A stretch of DNA of 64,000 nucleotides, taken from the NCBI RefSeq assembly GCF_000155735.2, contig NC_020908.1:4959501-5023500 (forward strand). Reading direction: 5' to 3'. The notes under the pieces were generated by a model. It worked only from the letters and a program-made list of their open reading frames with translations. It did not search any database and had not been told where the DNA came from. Positions 43,445 through 52,471 of this stretch are shown piece by piece; within the stretch, counting starts at the first letter, position 1; each line of letters opens with the position of its first letter. Origin of the DNA: Octadecabacter arcticus 238. Its GTDB lineage: Bacteria > Pseudomonadota > Alphaproteobacteria > Rhodobacterales > Rhodobacteraceae. A program made the position numbers and the translations under genes.

Positions 43445-44742
43445 TGAACTTCGTCCCGTTTTCCGGACAGTTTGCTTATTGAGCCTATGCTGCCATTTTC
43501 CAAGTCATATCTTCGAAAGCCTGTTTTGGCGTTTTGTAGCCGACGCCTGAATGACGGCGCTGGCGGTTGTAGAAGACCTCAATGTATTCGAAGATGGCGG
43601 CCTTGGCCTCAGCGTGTGTTCTAAAGCGCCGCTGGTGAACCATCTCCTTTTTCAATGAAGCAAAGAAGCTTTCCATCGGCGCATTGTCGAGGCATTGGCC
43701 CTTGCGGCTCATGGATTGAGTGAGTTTCGCCTTTTTGATCAGCTTGCGATAGTCCCCGCCAGCATATTGGCCGCCCCTATCGGAGTGGTGTATCAATCCC
43801 GGAACCGGGCCTCTGCGTCCCAGAGCCATCTCGAGGGCGGCGCAGCAAAGCTCCGCACGCATGTGATCCTCCATCGCCCAACCGACGATCTCACGCGTGG
43901 TCATGTCCTTCACGCCAGCCAGATAAAGCCAGCCTTCGTCCGTGTCGATATAGGTGATATCCGCCAGCCAAACGGCATTAGGCGTCTGGCTGTGGAATTT
44001 CTGTTCCAACAAGTTTGGGGATGGCTTCAGCTTATGATTGCTGTCCGTTGTGATTGGCTTTCTACGCTTGCGAAGAAGCGGGGACACCTTGTGTTCCTTC
44101 ATTATTCTCGCAACACGGCGCTCGGAGACGACCTCACTATCCGCCAGTAAGTCTTGGTGAATACGCTTTGATCCATAACATTTCTTACTGGCCTTGAAGA
44201 AGGTTTTTATCTTGGGAAGCAACGCCTGATCCCGAGCGTCGCGATTAGCTTGACGCTGATCACGTGCAGGCTGACTGGCTGGGAACCCGTAGAACCAGCC
44301 CCGGGATATCTCTAGAAGACGGCATAATATTGAAACCGCGTATTGAGCTTTATGGGCGGTGACGAAAGCACGCTTGTTCGTCATGGTTTCACCGCCCGCG
44401 CCGCGAAAAAAAGCGGATGCTTTGTGCAAAATCTCCACTTCCTCAGCAAGCCGCTTGTTGTCTTTGCGAAGGTGGAGCAATTCAGCCGCATCCGCCTGCT
44501 GACGCCGTTTGGCTTCAACTGAGCCAAACGCCTCAATTTCCAAGCGCCACGTCTTCAGCTGCGTCCCAGTGATCCCAAGCTCCTTGGCAACGCTGCCTTG
44601 CGTCGCACCAGGCTCATATAACCGCTCAACTGCAGCTGCCTTATAATCGTCTGTATAATTGCGTCGATGTTGTCCCATTTGGTGCCCCTTTCACGGACTG
44701 GGGTAAAGTACCCCAATGTCCGGCAACAGGGACGAAGTTCAG
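43445..44742 (-). mobile_element. Complete IS3-family element with 4-bp TSD
   Basis: Both termini begin TGAACTTCGTCCC (inverted), flanked by GTTA at 43441-43444 and 44743-44746; the interrupted sequence GACAAGTTACGTTCC matches the uninterrupted IS6 copies. 1298 bp. Confidence 0.93.
43485..44678 (-). CDS. IS3-family transposase, OrfA and OrfB fused in one frame
   Basis: 397 aa. OrfA part: YTDDYKAAAVERLYEPGATQGSVAKELGITGTQLKTWR with a coiled coil; OrfB part from about residue 97 with AVWLADITYIDTDEGWLYL (D), LIHHSDRGGQYAGGDY (D), DNAPMESFFASLKKEMVHQR (E). The two halves meet at a T7 run (GCTTTTTTTCGC), exactly where IS3 elements usually frameshift. Here no shift is needed to make OrfAB. Confidence 0.9.
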   Translation of the reverse strand: MGQHRRNYTDDYKAAAVERLYEPGATQGSVAKELGITGTQLKTWRLEIEAFGSVEAKRRQQADAAELLHLRKDNKRLAEEVEILHKASAFFRGAGGETMTNKRAFVTAHKAQYAVSILCRLLEISRGWFYGFPASQPARDQRQANRDARDQALLPKIKTFFKASKKCYGSKRIHQDLLADSEVVSERRVARIMKEHKVSPLLRKRRKPITTDSNHKLKPSPNLLEQKFHSQTPNAVWLADITYIDTDEGWLYLAGVKDMTTREIVGWAMEDHMRAELCCAALEMALGRRGPVPGLIHHSDRGGQYAGGDYRKLIKKAKLTQSMSRKGQCLDNAPMESFFASLKKEMVHQRRFRTHAEAKAAIFEYIEVFYNRQRRHSGVGYKTPKQAFEDMTWKMAA

Positions 44743-44982
44743 TTACGTTCCTTCGGCGCGGCGATGAAGGTCATTGGCAACGCAGACAAACAGGAAACTG
44801 GGCGCTGGCTGAATAACCGAGCTGAGAATTCCCACCAGCCTTTTCGACGAAGAGAGCGAGCCATGCTGCGCTTCCGCCGAACGCGAAGTTTGCAAAACTT
44901 CGTCTCCGTCCACGCCTCAGTTCACAACCATTTCAACCAGGAACGTCACCTTTATCCACGCACCAATTTTAAGCTAAACAGA

Positions 44983-45245
44983 GGTGGTCGCAGGATTTCG
45001 GACCAGTAGTTAAGGTGGATCAACTTGTGAAAGAGATGGTCCAAAATGACGAAACGAAAGAACCACTCGCCCGATTTCAAAGCCAAGGTTGCGCTTGAAG
45101 CGATCCGCGAAGAAATGGCGATGGCGGAGTTATCGAAGAAGTACGGCGTTCACCCGACCCAGATCGGCACATGGAAACGCGCGGTGATTGAGAACATGTC
45201 GACGGCATTTACGCGCCGAGGTTCCATTCCTGAGCAGGTGAGCAT
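44983..45245 (+). pseudogene. IS3 (different group) OrfA stub with its left end
   Basis: GAGGTGGTCGCAGGATTTCG at 44984 starts the element. ATG 45046 opens MTKRKNHSPDFKAKVALEAI, REEMAMAELSKKYGVHPTQI, GTWKRAVIENM before homology is lost near an IS200-like end. The same left end, inverted, occurs at 63620-63711. Confidence 0.82.
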
Positions 45246-45272
45246 TGCAGACGTTGACTTTCCACAAACGGG

Positions 45273-45306
45273 ATTAAAGCCACCGGCTTCCAGCCGGTCC
45301 GCTTTA
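45273..45306. repeat. Imperfect palindrome, probable IS200/IS605 left end
   Basis: AAAGC..CCGGC-TTCCA-GCCGG..GCTTT, the kind of imperfect hairpin bound by Y1 HUH transposases at their element ends. It lies 80 bases before the TnpA start. Confidence 0.55.
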
Positions 45307-45320
45307 GCGTAATGTACTAT

Positions 45321-45385
45321 AATCTTCCCTCTCATTTTTAAGACCCCGCGAAGCGGTAAGGGTCTTAAAAATGAGAGGGAAGATT
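45321..45385. promoter_or_regulatory. 25-bp perfect inverted repeat abutting the tnpA start codon
   Basis: Left arm 45321-45345 begins AATCTTCCCTCTCATTTTTA; right arm 45361-45385 ends AAATGAGAGGGAAGATT; a smaller CCGC-GAA-GCGG hairpin sits in the loop. The right arm contains the GAGAGGGA ribosome binding site and ends at the ATG (45386). Transcripts would fold it into a long hairpin hiding the site, as described for IS200, where a 5' leader structure limits transposase synthesis. Confidence 0.7.
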
Positions 45386-46069
45386 ATGATCTATTCCACA
45401 GGAAGCCATACCAAATTTTATCACCGATTTCACGTCGTCTGGACAACAAAATACCGATACAAAGTTATGCGCGGTGAAATGCGTGAGCGTATCCGTGAAA
45501 TCATTATCCAAACATGCCAAGAACTTGGCGTGCATATTGAGACGGGCGTATTGTCGACCGATCACGTCCACATGTTCATATCGGTCCCGCCTCAGATAGC
45601 TTTGTCAAAGGTGATGATGCGGATCAAGGGACGCTCGTCTTATAAGATACAGCGCGAGTTTCCCGAACTCCCCACGTCGGTTCACCACGGCATCCTCACC
45701 AAATACATGGCGATCCTCACCGAGGGCCTCGCCTTCCATGAGCGACAAGACCCACTGGCTAGACGCACTGGTGCGCGAGGCCGAAAAGCCAGGCGGCCAG
45801 GCCATAACCTTCTGGTCCGCTTGCGCGACTACCGTGATGACGTCCTAAGGTTCCTTACGGACTTCACAGTTCCCTTCACCAACAATCAGGCCGAACGGGA
45901 CCTGCGCATGATGAAGTTGCGCATGAAAATCTCGGGAACTTTCCGCACCCTCGAGGGCGCGCAGGTCTTCGCTGACATCAGATCCGTCATCTCGACGGTC
46001 AGAAAACACGGGGGCAATATCCTCGAAACACTCACCCTATCACCACAACAGATCATCGCTCGGCCCTAA
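45386..46069 (+). pseudogene. Chimeric ORF: IS200/IS605 TnpA fused to IS66 transposase tail
   Basis: From ATG 45386 (MIYSTGSHTKFYHRFHVVWT). The first ~95 residues are a Y1 HUH transposase with LSTDHVHMFISVPPQIALSK (HUH); the catalytic tyrosine region is lost. From about 45700 the same frame continues as an IS66 C-terminus: ILTEGLAFHERQ, GRKARRPGHNLLVRLRDYRD, VPFTNNQAERDLRMMKLRMK, GTFRTLEGAQVFADIRSVIS. The join is in frame by chance of recombination. Neither half should be active. Confidence 0.85.
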
Positions 46070-46190
46070 CGTCGCAAGGGCAACACAAAACCCGATATCC
46101 GATGGGGTCCTTGGGAGTTACCTTTTTTCCTGAAATTGGACCAATTGAGGAAGCATATTTGCACTGTAATCCATCAGTGCGGAGGGCGTC

Positions 46191-47117
46191 ATGCCGACGA
46201 GTTATACAGACCAGTTTTACGTTATCGATCCATACAGTCCGCCGCCGACTGGGACGGCACTGAATTTTGTCAACTACACGTTGACGGATGAGAACGATGA
46301 CGGGGATCTTGATCGCTTTAACAACGATTCGATCAATGGTTTTGACATTCAGTCATCGTGGCCCGGCGACGTTGTGAACGTCGACGTTGGGGGCACGATA
46401 TTCAGCTATAAGGGCACCACGTTTTATTTGTCGAATGGGACGCAGGTCTTTACGCCGACAGACGGTCAGGCGTTGCAAAACGGAAACCTATCGAATGCGA
46501 GCGCAGTGACGACACAAGGCCCGCTGGATGTGGGCGATTTTGGGCCGCCTTGTTTTACAGCTGGCACATTGATTGAAACTGATCGTGGGATGACGCCTGT
46601 GGAGCAAATTCAGGTTGGCGACCTCGTGCGCACGTTGGACAATGGTTTGCAGCCCGTGCGGTGGCATGGCAGCCGCGGTGTTCCTGCATTGGACAAACGG
46701 GCGCCGATCCGGTTCGCGCCAGGTGCGATTGGGAATGTGCGTGAACTGTTGGTGTCTGCGCAACATAAGATTCTGGTGTCCGGCTGGCGCGCCGAATTGT
46801 TTTTTGGTGAAACTGAAGTTTTGGTTGCCGCAACCCATTTGTTGAACGCCGACACGATCCATCGCGCACCGCGCCGTTATATTGATTATCACCACCTGAT
46901 GTTTGATCGCCACGAAGTGCTGCTTGCCGAAGGTGTTCCGACGGAAAGCTTCTATCCCGGCGAATATATTTTACAGGATTATGCGTTGCGCGAAGAGATA
47001 GAGCACTTGTTCCCGGAAATGATCGGGCTGGTCGATCGGGGCTGGGAAGCCGCGCGAACTGTGTTGGGCGGACAAGAAGCTAAGGTGCTTTGTGGTGACA
47101 TTTTGCATGCGGCGTAG
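46191..47117 (+). CDS. Hint-domain (Hedgehog/intein-type) protein
   Basis: 308 aa. Residues 1-115 are a low-complexity, Asp/Asn/Gly-rich leader without a classical signal peptide. The Hint domain starts PPCFTAGTLIETDRGMTPVEQIQVGDLVRTLDNGLQPVRWHG, with the nucleophilic Cys at about 123, and includes RELLVSAQHKILVSG. It ends with YHHLMFDRHEVLLAEGVPTESFYPG. This layout is common in roseobacters, often in multiple copies, and may be an autoprocessing or secreted protein. First gene of the conserved chromosomal block. Confidence 0.88.
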   Translation: MPTSYTDQFYVIDPYSPPPTGTALNFVNYTLTDENDDGDLDRFNNDSINGFDIQSSWPGDVVNVDVGGTIFSYKGTTFYLSNGTQVFTPTDGQALQNGNLSNASAVTTQGPLDVGDFGPPCFTAGTLIETDRGMTPVEQIQVGDLVRTLDNGLQPVRWHGSRGVPALDKRAPIRFAPGAIGNVRELLVSAQHKILVSGWRAELFFGETEVLVAATHLLNADTIHRAPRRYIDYHHLMFDRHEVLLAEGVPTESFYPGEYILQDYALREEIEHLFPEMIGLVDRGWEAARTVLGGQEAKVLCGDILHAA

Positions 47118-47123
47118 GTTTGC

Positions 47124-47891
47124 ATGCTTGACCCGAGCTCTGGTGCTGCGATGAATAGCGCCATGGCTCGTAAAACACGCAAAATTGTTAAGGACCCCAT
47201 CCGGCTCCGTGATCGCCCGAGATTGTTCGTGCGGCGGGCGATAAAATATATTTTTCGAGGCATTTTGACTATGATCGCATTGGCAGTTTTGCTGACGGCA
47301 ACGTTCAGCGTCGTGAACCCACCAACCACTCCGTACATGTTTTCTGAAAGCCGACGCGTCGGTGGTGTGAACCAGATATGGGTGGCGATGGACGACATTG
47401 CGCCGGTGATGGCGCGGTCCGCCGTTGCAGCAGAGGACGCGGATTTTTGCATCCACTGGGGGCTGGATCTGACGGCGATTCAAGCCGCGTTGGAAGACGG
47501 CGCAAATCGCGGTGGTTCGACAATTTCCCAGCAGGTCGTGAAGAATGTGTACTTGTGGCAGGGGCGGTCGTGGTTTCGCAAATCGCTGGAGGCATTGATA
47601 ACGCCGTTAGTAGAAGCGGTCTGGAGCAAGGAGCGCATTCTTGAGGTCTATTTGAACGTGGCCGAATTTGATGATGGGGTGTTCGGTGTCGAAGCTGCAG
47701 CGATACATTATTTCGGTGTCACGGCGGCAGAATTGTCGCCCGTGCAAGCCGCGCGGCTTGCTGCGATCCTGCCAAGCCCGAAAACGCGGTCCGCATCCCA
47801 GCCGACGTCTTATATTCGCAGCCGCGCCGCTAGCATCGTTGACGGCGCCGCTACAATTCGAGCGGATGGTCGCGCGGCCTGTTTTGAGTAG
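47124..47891 (+). CDS. mtgA: Monofunctional peptidoglycan glycosyltransferase
   Basis: 255 aa from ATG 47124; internal ATGs at 47151 and 47163 are alternatives. An N-terminal membrane anchor (ILTMIALAVLLTATFSVV, about 50-67) precedes a GT51 domain: SAVAAEDADFCIHWGLDLTAI with the catalytic E, RGGSTISQQVVKNVYLWQGRSW, KERILEVYLNVAEFDDGVFGVEAAA. Polymerises lipid II into glycan strands at the periplasmic face. Confidence 0.93.
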   Translation: MLDPSSGAAMNSAMARKTRKIVKDPIRLRDRPRLFVRRAIKYIFRGILTMIALAVLLTATFSVVNPPTTPYMFSESRRVGGVNQIWVAMDDIAPVMARSAVAAEDADFCIHWGLDLTAIQAALEDGANRGGSTISQQVVKNVYLWQGRSWFRKSLEALITPLVEAVWSKERILEVYLNVAEFDDGVFGVEAAAIHYFGVTAAELSPVQAARLAAILPSPKTRSASQPTSYIRSRAASIVDGAATIRADGRAACFE

Positions 47892-47957
47892 CGTGCTGGG
47901 ATTGTAACGGCTCGTCTGTTGAGGCATTGAAGGGGCAGTCTTTATCTGGGGCCTTTG

Positions 47958-48623
47958 ATGAACCGTCTCTACCATTATCCGCTGTCACCTTTTTCGCGCA
48001 AAGTGCGCTTGTCGCTGGCCGAGAAGCGGATCGAGGTCGAGCTGGTTGAAGAACGATTCTGGGAACAGGATGCAGATTTTCTGCGCCGTAACCCTGCGGG
48101 CAAGGTGCCGGTGTTGAAAATGGGCAATCGATTGATGGCCGAGAGCAGCGCAATTTGTGAATATTTGGAAGAGACGCACCCGACGCCGTCGTTGCTGCCG
48201 AGCGATGCGGACGGTCGATATGAGGTGCGCCGTTTGGTGGCGTGGTTTGACGATAAATTTAATTCCGAAGTGACGAACAAGCTGATGGGCGAACGCGTTT
48301 TTCGCAAGATTATGGGCACGGGATATCCTGACAGCGCCAACGTGAAAGCCGGAAGCAAGGCGATAAAATACCACCTCGATTATATGCATTGGCTGTTGGA
48401 CCAGCGGCGCTGGCTGGCGGGCAATGAGTTGTCATTGGCGGATTTTGCCGCTGCCGCGCATCTGTCGTGTCTGGATTATGTGTCGGATGTGGACTGGAAC
48501 CGGAGCGTGATCGTTAAGGACTGGTACGCGAAGATCAAGTCACGGCCTGCGTTCCGCTCGATTTTGGCAGATCAGATTTCAGGCTTTCCACAGCCGTCGC
48601 ATTATAGTGATCTGGATTTTTAG
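47958..48623 (+). CDS. Glutathione S-transferase family protein
   Basis: 221 aa from ATG 47958. Thioredoxin-like N-domain: LYHYPLSPFSRKVRLSLAEK (S/Y active-site region), NPAGKVPVLKMGNRLMAESSAICEYLEE (cis-Pro and the ES glutathione site). Helical C-domain: WLAGNELSLADFAAAAHLSCLDYV. Cytoplasmic; substrate unknown. Neighbour of queG in the same direction. Confidence 0.92.
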   Translation: MNRLYHYPLSPFSRKVRLSLAEKRIEVELVEERFWEQDADFLRRNPAGKVPVLKMGNRLMAESSAICEYLEETHPTPSLLPSDADGRYEVRRLVAWFDDKFNSEVTNKLMGERVFRKIMGTGYPDSANVKAGSKAIKYHLDYMHWLLDQRRWLAGNELSLADFAAAAHLSCLDYVSDVDWNRSVIVKDWYAKIKSRPAFRSILADQISGFPQPSHYSDLDF

Positions 48624-48633
48624 GCCGTTTCGA

Positions 48634-48703
48634 ACAGGCTTCGCCTGTCCGATCAAAGAGGGGCCAGCCCCCCGTCCTACGGACTCCCCCCGGGATATTT
48701 TTG
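48634..48703. terminator. Hairpin plus CCGGGATATTTTTGA motif after the GST gene
   Basis: ACAGGC-TTC-GCCTGT (48634-48648) is followed by CCCCCGGGATATTTTTGA (48686-48703). A variant, CTCCGGCGGGAATATTTATG, follows petR at 53183-53206. The recurrence after gene ends suggests a Rhodobacterales terminator-like intergenic module. Confidence 0.5.
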
Positions 48704-48725
48704 AAGCAAAGACGGGGCCGTTAGT

Positions 48726-49766
48726 TTGACAGAGTCGTTGAAGGATCGGCTTCGTGCCAAAGCGTTAGAAGAAGGATTCGCTGGCTTTGGTGTGTGCCGC
48801 CCTGACAGCGTGCCTCGGTTGCCGCAGCGTTTGAAGCAGTTTGTGGATGAAGGCTATCATGGCCAGATGGCTTGGATGGCGGAGCGGATGGCGTGGCGCA
48901 GTGATCCGACTGCATTGTGGCCAGAGGCGCGGTCGGTTGTGATGTTGGCGGAACCTTATACGCCTGAACATGACCCGTTGGCGGTTTTGGAGCAGCGGGA
49001 CCGCGCGGCGATCAGCGTTTATGCGCAGAACCGCGATTATCATGATTTGGTGAAGAAGCGATTGAAGCGCGTGGGGCGGTGGTTGGTTGATGAGGCTGGT
49101 TGCGAAATCAAGGTCTTTGTCGATACTGCCCCTGTGATGGAAAAACCGCTCGCGGCGGCGGCGGGGCTGGGATGGCAGGGCAAACATACAAATTTGTTGA
49201 GCCGCGAGCTTGGGAACTGGTTTTTCCTCGGCTCGATTTTCACGACTTTGGATTTGGAGCCGGACAAAGCTGAGGCTGAAAAGTGCGGGTCGTGCACGGC
49301 GTGTTTGGACATCTGTCCGACGAATGCTTTTCCGGCGCCATTCCAGCTCGATGCGCGGCGGTGCATTTCGTATTTGACGATTGAGCATAAAGGCCCTGTG
49401 CCGGAAGACCTACGCGCTTTGATGGGCAACAGGATCTACGGCTGTGATGATTGTTTGGCGGTGTGCCCGTGGAACAAGTTTGCAGTTGAGGCGCGTGAAA
49501 TCCGGTATGCGGCGCGGCCTGAACTGGTTGCACCGCCGTTGCGTGATTTGGTCGCTTTGGATGATGGCGCGTTTCGGGCGATGTTTTCGGGCAGTCCAGT
49601 GAAACGGATCGGGCGGAACAGGTTTGTGCGCAATGTGCTGTATGCGATTGGTAATTCAGGTGACGCGGCGTTGACGGATGCAGCCGCGGCGTTAACGGGC
49701 GATCCTGCCGCGGAGGTCGCGGATGCAGCGGTTTGGGCGGTGGCGCAGTTGGGTGGAAAAGAATGA
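48726..49766 (+). CDS. queG: Epoxyqueuosine reductase QueG
   Basis: 346 aa from TTG 48726. DUF1730 cobalamin-binding N-domain: [41 protein letters not shown] [27 protein letters not shown]. Then two 4Fe-4S motifs, [16 protein letters not shown] and [19 protein letters not shown]-like C-tail follows. Catalyses the last step of queuosine tRNA modification. Overlaps the next gene by 4 bases. Confidence 0.95.
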   Translation: MTESLKDRLRAKALEEGFAGFGVCRPDSVPRLPQRLKQFVDEGYHGQMAWMAERMAWRSDPTALWPEARSVVMLAEPYTPEHDPLAVLEQRDRAAISVYAQNRDYHDLVKKRLKRVGRWLVDEAGCEIKVFVDTAPVMEKPLAAAAGLGWQGKHTNLLSRELGNWFFLGSIFTTLDLEPDKAEAEKCGSCTACLDICPTNAFPAPFQLDARRCISYLTIEHKGPVPEDLRALMGNRIYGCDDCLAVCPWNKFAVEAREIRYAARPELVAPPLRDLVALDDGAFRAMFSGSPVKRIGRNRFVRNVLYAIGNSGDAALTDAAAALTGDPAAEVADAAVWAVAQLGGKE

Positions 49767-50692
49767 CGGCAGCGATCCAAAACAATGTGACGCGGGGCAT
49801 CTTTTTGATGATGTCGGCGATAACCGTGTTCACCGTTATGTCTGCGTTCATCAAGGCGGCGGACCGTGTGCCTGCCGGTGAGGCGATGTTTTTCCGATCC
49901 CTTATGGCGATGCCGATCGTTTTGATCTGGTTGGTGTCACACGGGGGTATTATGGCGGGAATTCGCACCAAATCCGTTCGCAATCACGCTGTGAGGGGAA
50001 TTGTTGGGTCCTGCGCTATGGGGTTGGGATTTGCAGGTCTCAAGTATTTACCGCTGCCTGAGGTGACCGCGATCCGTTTTGTGTCACCGATCCTGATGGT
50101 TGTTTTGGCGGCGATTATTTTGGGGGAGAAGTTTCGTTTTGTCCGCATCGCGGCGGTCATGCTGGGCTTTGTCGGCGTAGTTATTATCGTGGCACCACGT
50201 TTGAGCGTCGGTCTGGGGACAAATGAGGCCTTGGGTGTAGGGTTGACGTTGGGGTCGGCGTGTCTGGCGGCCTTGGCGCAGGTGTTTGTGAAGGGCATGT
50301 CGGGCAGCGAAAGCACCACGGCGATTGTGTTCTGGTTTTCGGCGACGGCGACGGTTTTATCTTTGCTGACGCTGCCGTTTGGCTGGGTTTGGCCGAATGG
50401 ATTTGAACTGGCGTTGCTGATTGGGGCTGGGGTCATCGGCGGGCTTGGACAGATTTTGCTGACGGCGAGTTATCGGTTCGCCGAGGCAGGTGTGTTGGCG
50501 CCGTTCACCTATATTTCGATGCTGTGGTCGGTGTTGATCGGATATTTTTGGTTCAACGAAGTGCCGACAATGGCGATGCTGATTGGCGCGGCGTTTGTGA
50601 TTGCTGCAGGGGTCATCATTGTGCTGCGTGAACGGGCGCTGGGCGACGATGCGACGGCGCGGCGCAAGGTGAGGGCAAAGGGGCTGCAGTAG
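49763..50692 (+). CDS. EamA/DMT-family transporter
   Basis: 309 aa from ATG 49763, coupled to queG by ATGA. Ten helices in two EamA repeats: [70 protein letters not shown] and [36 protein letters not shown]. Inner membrane; substrate unknown. Confidence 0.92.
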   Translation: MTAAIQNNVTRGIFLMMSAITVFTVMSAFIKAADRVPAGEAMFFRSLMAMPIVLIWLVSHGGIMAGIRTKSVRNHAVRGIVGSCAMGLGFAGLKYLPLPEVTAIRFVSPILMVVLAAIILGEKFRFVRIAAVMLGFVGVVIIVAPRLSVGLGTNEALGVGLTLGSACLAALAQVFVKGMSGSESTTAIVFWFSATATVLSLLTLPFGWVWPNGFELALLIGAGVIGGLGQILLTASYRFAEAGVLAPFTYISMLWSVLIGYFWFNEVPTMAMLIGAAFVIAAGVIIVLRERALGDDATARRKVRAKGLQ

Positions 50693-50752
50693 CGGTAGGG
50701 TGAATTTTCGTCCAAAGTGTGATATGACCCTTCCGATAGAGGAGGAACTGCC

Positions 50753-50938
50753 ATGACCCGACATATCACTGACCAACCCCAAGCGACACAGACCAACAAA
50801 CGTGCGGCGGTGTTTTTGAAGCTTTACCGACGCCGGCTGGTTCAAGCAGCACGGCGTCGGACGTTTGAGCAGGCGCGGACATCAGGAAACGGGCGTCTTG
50901 TTCAATATCTGAGGATTGAACGCGGGCGGACCGTTTAG
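50753..50938 (+). CDS. Small basic hypothetical protein (61 aa)
   Basis: A strong GAGGAGG site 8 bases before the ATG supports translation. Rich in Arg/Lys: KRAAVFLKLYRRRLVQAARRRTFEQAR. It could bind nucleic acid or the ribosome, but no family is recognised. Convergent with ilvE. Confidence 0.6.
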   Translation: MTRHITDQPQATQTNKRAAVFLKLYRRRLVQAARRRTFEQARTSGNGRLVQYLRIERGRTV

Positions 50939-50945
50939 CTTTCGA

Positions 50946-51815
50946 TCAGACGCGGACCAGTTTTTCGTATTCGGCAGCTAGATCTTTGACCAAGGTGCCG
51001 ACTTCGAATTTGTGATCTCCGATCTGTCCGACGGGTGTGACTTCGGCCGCGGTGCCGGTGAGCCAGCATTGTTCAAACCCGTCAAGTTCTTCAGGCATGA
51101 TGTGGCGTTCGATCACGGTGATGCCTTTGTCGCGCAGCATGCCGATAACCGTTTGTCGGGTGATGCCGTTGAGAAAGGCGTCAGGTGTGGGCGTGTGGAC
51201 TTCGCCGTTTTTGACAAAGAAGATGTTGGCTCCCGTCGCTTCGGCAATGTAGCCGCGATAGTCATACATCATCGCGTCCGAACAGCCCTTCGCTTCGGCG
51301 GCGTGTTTGGACATTGTGGCGATCATGTAGAGGCCAGCAGCCTTGGCTTGGGACGGCGCACATTCAGGTGACGGGCGTTTCCATTTTGCAATATCGAGTT
51401 TTGCGCCTTTGGTTTTGGCATCGCCGTAATAGTTGCCCCATTCCCAAACGGCCACGGCCATATGCACGGGGTTGCGCGACGACGCGACGCCCATGTCTTC
51501 ACCAGCACCGCGCCATGCAACGGCACGCACGTAGGCGTCTGTCAGGCCATTAGCATCAAGTGCGGCTTGTTTGGCAGCTTCGATTTCATCAATTGTGTAG
51601 GGGATATCGAAGTCGATCATCTTACCGGATGCGAGCAAACGTTCGGAATGCTGGCGGGATTTAAAAATCTTGCCATTGTAGCAACGCTCACCTTCGAATA
51701 CGGAGGAGGCGTAGTGCAGGGCGTGGGTGAGGATATGGACTTTGGCATCGCGCCATTCGACAAGCGCGCCGTCCATCCAGATTTTGCCATCACGATCATC
51801 ATAAGCACCAGCCAT
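50946..51815 (-). CDS. ilvE: Branched-chain amino acid aminotransferase
   Basis: 289 aa, class IV PLP aminotransferase. VHILTHALHYASSVFEGERCYNGKIF at the substrate site; the PLP lysine lies in a short conserved segment (PSQAKAAGLYM); GYIAEATGANIFFVKNGEVHTP and LNGITRQTVIGMLRDKGI; CWLTGTAAEVTPVGQI. Final step of Val, Leu and Ile synthesis and first step of their breakdown. Transcribed away from petP; the two share an intergenic control region. Confidence 0.95.
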   Translation of the reverse strand: MAGAYDDRDGKIWMDGALVEWRDAKVHILTHALHYASSVFEGERCYNGKIFKSRQHSERLLASGKMIDFDIPYTIDEIEAAKQAALDANGLTDAYVRAVAWRGAGEDMGVASSRNPVHMAVAVWEWGNYYGDAKTKGAKLDIAKWKRPSPECAPSQAKAAGLYMIATMSKHAAEAKGCSDAMMYDYRGYIAEATGANIFFVKNGEVHTPTPDAFLNGITRQTVIGMLRDKGITVIERHIMPEELDGFEQCWLTGTAAEVTPVGQIGDHKFEVGTLVKDLAAEYEKLVRV

Positions 51816-51963
51816 GTAGTAGCCTCCCTAGTTTTGCGAATATTACGCATTTAAGTCCGGTGTGGACACTTTATTGCGCGCAACCTGTGATTCGATACCG
51901 ATGCCTGCTTGGAATGTCAACAAAGCTGACGTATTATGACTGCAAATGTGAAGGGACGTTCAG

Positions 51964-52467
51964 ATGGAAGGTAGCGGAAGAGACACTGGCAACGCGCTGT
52001 TGTTCCTAACGGATGAACAGCTTCGCAAGGGAATTGAGGCGATGTTTTTCGCCTATCGCGGCTTTACAGCGGACCCGGATCGAATTTTAGCGGACATTGC
52101 CTATGGGCGGGCACACCACCGAGCGGTGCATTTTATTCATCGATCCCCCGGAACGACAGTCAATAATCTATTGGCGATGCTGGGCGTTACAAAGCAATCG
52201 CTTAACCGTGTGTTGCGGGCATTGGTTATGGATGGTTTGGTCCGCAATGAAGTCGGTAAGCGCGACAAGCGGGAACGGCATTTGTATTTGACGCCAGACG
52301 GCGAAGCGTTGGAGCGGCAATTGTCGGATGCCCAGCGCGACCGGATGCGCACCGCCTACCGCGCCGCGGGGCCTGAGGCCGTGACAGGGTTCAGGCAAGT
52401 GCTTGAGGCGATGATGGATGAAGACATGCGCAATCGTTATGATGCGTTGAAAGACCTGAAGGGGTAA
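51964..52467 (+). CDS. petP: PetP, MarR-family regulator
   Basis: 167 aa. AYGRAHHRAVHFIHRSPGTTVNNLLAMLGVTKQSLNRVLRALVMDGLVRNEVGKRDKRERHLYLTPDGEAL is the MarR winged helix. The name rests on its position 4 bases before an OmpR-type regulator, the petP-petR arrangement described in Rhodobacter capsulatus, where it affects cytochrome bc1 and c levels. Confidence 0.85.
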   Translation: MEGSGRDTGNALLFLTDEQLRKGIEAMFFAYRGFTADPDRILADIAYGRAHHRAVHFIHRSPGTTVNNLLAMLGVTKQSLNRVLRALVMDGLVRNEVGKRDKRERHLYLTPDGEALERQLSDAQRDRMRTAYRAAGPEAVTGFRQVLEAMMDEDMRNRYDALKDLKG

Positions 52468-52471
52468 CACA

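Larger units (their letters stand above)
43355..44982 (+). pseudogene. IS6 transposase fragment split by IS3 (copy 3)
   Basis: 43355-43444 reads KRRDRKAALKFLRKTMKRFG..YVTVTDKL and 44743-44982 continues LRSFGAAMKVIGNADKQETG, RWLNNRAENSHQPFRRRERA and on to HFNQERHLYPRTNFKLN. Removing the IS3 and one GTTA restores the frame across the catalytic VTDKLRSF. Both IS6 ends are missing. Confidence 0.88.

Noticed and set aside
49240..49983. 247-codon frame antisense to queG and the EamA gene
   Set aside because: Pro/His/Arg-rich shadow composition; the opposite strand encodes well-conserved proteins.
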